Part shown: positions 4,959-5,730 of the stretch, piece after piece
Layout of the letters: every line of letters begins with the position of its first letter
Position numbering within the stretch: the stretch's first letter is position 1
NCBI GenBank assembly: GCA_002414865.1
Contig: DIAQ01000075.1
Coordinates: forward strand, 1,696 to 7,425
Source of the DNA: a candidate division Hyd24-12 bacterium UBA5074
Lineage (GTDB): Bacteria > Fermentibacterota > Fermentibacteria > Fermentibacterales > Fermentibacteraceae
Direction: 5' to 3'
DNA length: 5,730 nt
Notes under the pieces: generated by a model
What the model was told of the DNA's origin: nothing
Seen by the model: only the letters and a program-made list of their open reading frames with translations
The model's database searches: none
Made by a program: the position numbers and the translations under genes

Positions 4959-5730
4959 GCCCGGCCCGCTCGAGGAAATCCGAGAGATGCTGCACGAGTT
5001 CGGGCAGGGATGAGTTGCGCGCCGTGCGTACCAGCTCGTCCAGCTCCTTTCGGCCCAGCAAGATAGGCATCCTGCTCTCGATCGCCTCCGAGGCGTGGAC
5101 CGAGGCGGCCAGCCCCGCCGTCTCCTCGTGAGATGCGATGAATGCGAGGGCCAGAGCCGCTCCCTCCGGCTTCTCCAGCTCCAGCATGAGTGGAGCCAGC
5201 AGACCGAGGACACGGACGGACACGGCCGGGTCACCAGCCGGAGCCCCTCTGCGGAGAGACTGCATGTAGTAGTTGAGAGCCTCTTCGCGCTTCCCGCTCT
5301 CGCGCAGGGTGTCTCCGATCGCCGAGAGGCTGGAGGCGGCGCGCTCCTCGTCGCCGGCCGAGGAGGAGATCCTCAGAGCCTCCCTGGAATGCCTGAGGGA
5401 CTCGTCGAGCCGCCCGGCCTTCCTCTCTATCGAGGAGAGGGCGAAGTGGCTGTCCGACTCGCCTGCCGGGTCGTCGAGGGCTCTGTAGAGCGAGAGGGCC
5501 TCCTCGAACGCCTTGCGTGCGTCCTGCTGCTCGCCGAAACGGAGTGCCGAGGAACCGGCCTCATGTCTGCAGCGAGCCTGCCCGGCTCTGTTCCCCATCT
5601 CCCTGTAGATGGCCTGGGCCTGACTCAGGAGCGCGCTGACATGCTCATACCCATCAGCCGCCGATAATCTTGCCACTTCGACCAGCGCAGCGGCCAGCGC
5701 GGGCCTGTCTCCCGACCGCCTCGACTTCTC
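4945..5730 (-). CDS. TPR-repeat protein, C-terminal part; gene continues past the right edge
   Basis: The reading frame is open to the window edge, so the N-terminus is missing. A GTG at 5676-5674 could start a shorter protein, but the 18 codons beyond it (EKSRRSGDRPALAAALVEV) continue as repeat-like helix, so it is read here as internal valine. The 261 visible residues contain about four helical TPR units, at roughly 28-58, 60-98, 100-138 and 140-180, with repeat-like pieces such as ARKAFEEALSLYRALDDPAG and DESLRHSREALRISSSAGD. An Ala/Leu/Glu-rich helical tail follows (about 188-261). This layout resembles the C-terminal repeat region of large bacterial signalling proteins such as TPR-linked predicted ATPases, kinases or LuxR/AfsR-type regulators, but no catalytic domain is in view. 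No specific function can be assigned. Confidence 0.85.
   Translation of the reverse strand, partial: EKSRRSGDRPALAAALVEVARLSAADGYEHVSALLSQAQAIYREMGNRAGQARCRHEAGSSALRFGEQQDARKAFEEALSLYRALDDPAGESDSHFALSSIERKAGRLDESLRHSREALRISSSAGDEERAASSLSAIGDTLRESGKREEALNYYMQSLRRGAPAGDPAVSVRVLGLLAPLMLELEKPEGAALALAFIASHEETAGLAASVHASEAIESRMPILLGRKELDELVRTARNSSLPELVQHLSDFLERAGHQES

Noticed and set aside
4945..5676. Complete TPR gene starting at the GTG at 5676
   Set aside because: The frame stays open to the edge and the upstream codons continue the same helical repeat character, so a partial gene is more likely.
1..5730. CRISPR array, tRNA, insertion sequence or prophage signals
   Set aside because: No spaced direct repeats, cloverleaf folds, transposase or integrase motifs, or terminal repeats were seen on either strand.

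Overview
This is a GC-rich bacterial window, roughly 60-65% G+C by eye, with heavy use of AGG and ATC codons. The genes for LepA (elongation factor 4) and RmuC show that it is bacterial. The sequence does not support a phylum assignment. It is densely packed, and the only long gene-free stretch is the leader between lepA and the transporter operon.

Layout: (1) The extreme left edge holds the first 15 codons of lepA on the minus strand, with a clear Shine-Dalgarno. (2) Bases 48-389 are a regulatory interval between divergent genes. It holds weak promoter-like elements for both directions, a compact structured RNA at 172-245 that I read as a molybdenum/tungsten cofactor (Moco/Tuco) family riboswitch, a strong bulged hairpin at 277-306, and a small hairpin that buries the Shine-Dalgarno of the next gene. 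(3) Bases 390-3023 are a complete tupABC tungstate ABC importer: lipoprotein binding protein, permease and ATPase. Genes are 4 nt apart or overlap by 4 nt, so they form one operon. (4) rmuC lies on the minus strand at 3015-4337, converging on tupC with a 9-nt overlap of the gene ends. (5) A small hotdog-fold thioesterase-like gene lies on the plus strand at 4463-4924 and is divergent from rmuC. (6) The C-terminal part of a TPR-repeat protein lies on the minus strand from 4945 and runs off the right edge.

Functional reading: the coherent unit is the riboswitch plus tupABC. TupA captures tungstate outside the membrane, TupB and TupC import it, and the leader RNA would sense the finished cofactor and adjust importer expression. 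This feedback logic fits an organism that uses tungsten or molybdenum pterin enzymes. No cofactor-synthesis or tungstoenzyme genes are in the window. lepA, rmuC, the hotdog gene and the TPR gene look like unrelated neighbours. I see no mobile elements, CRISPR arrays, tRNA or rRNA genes, and no convincing intrinsic terminator with a U tract.
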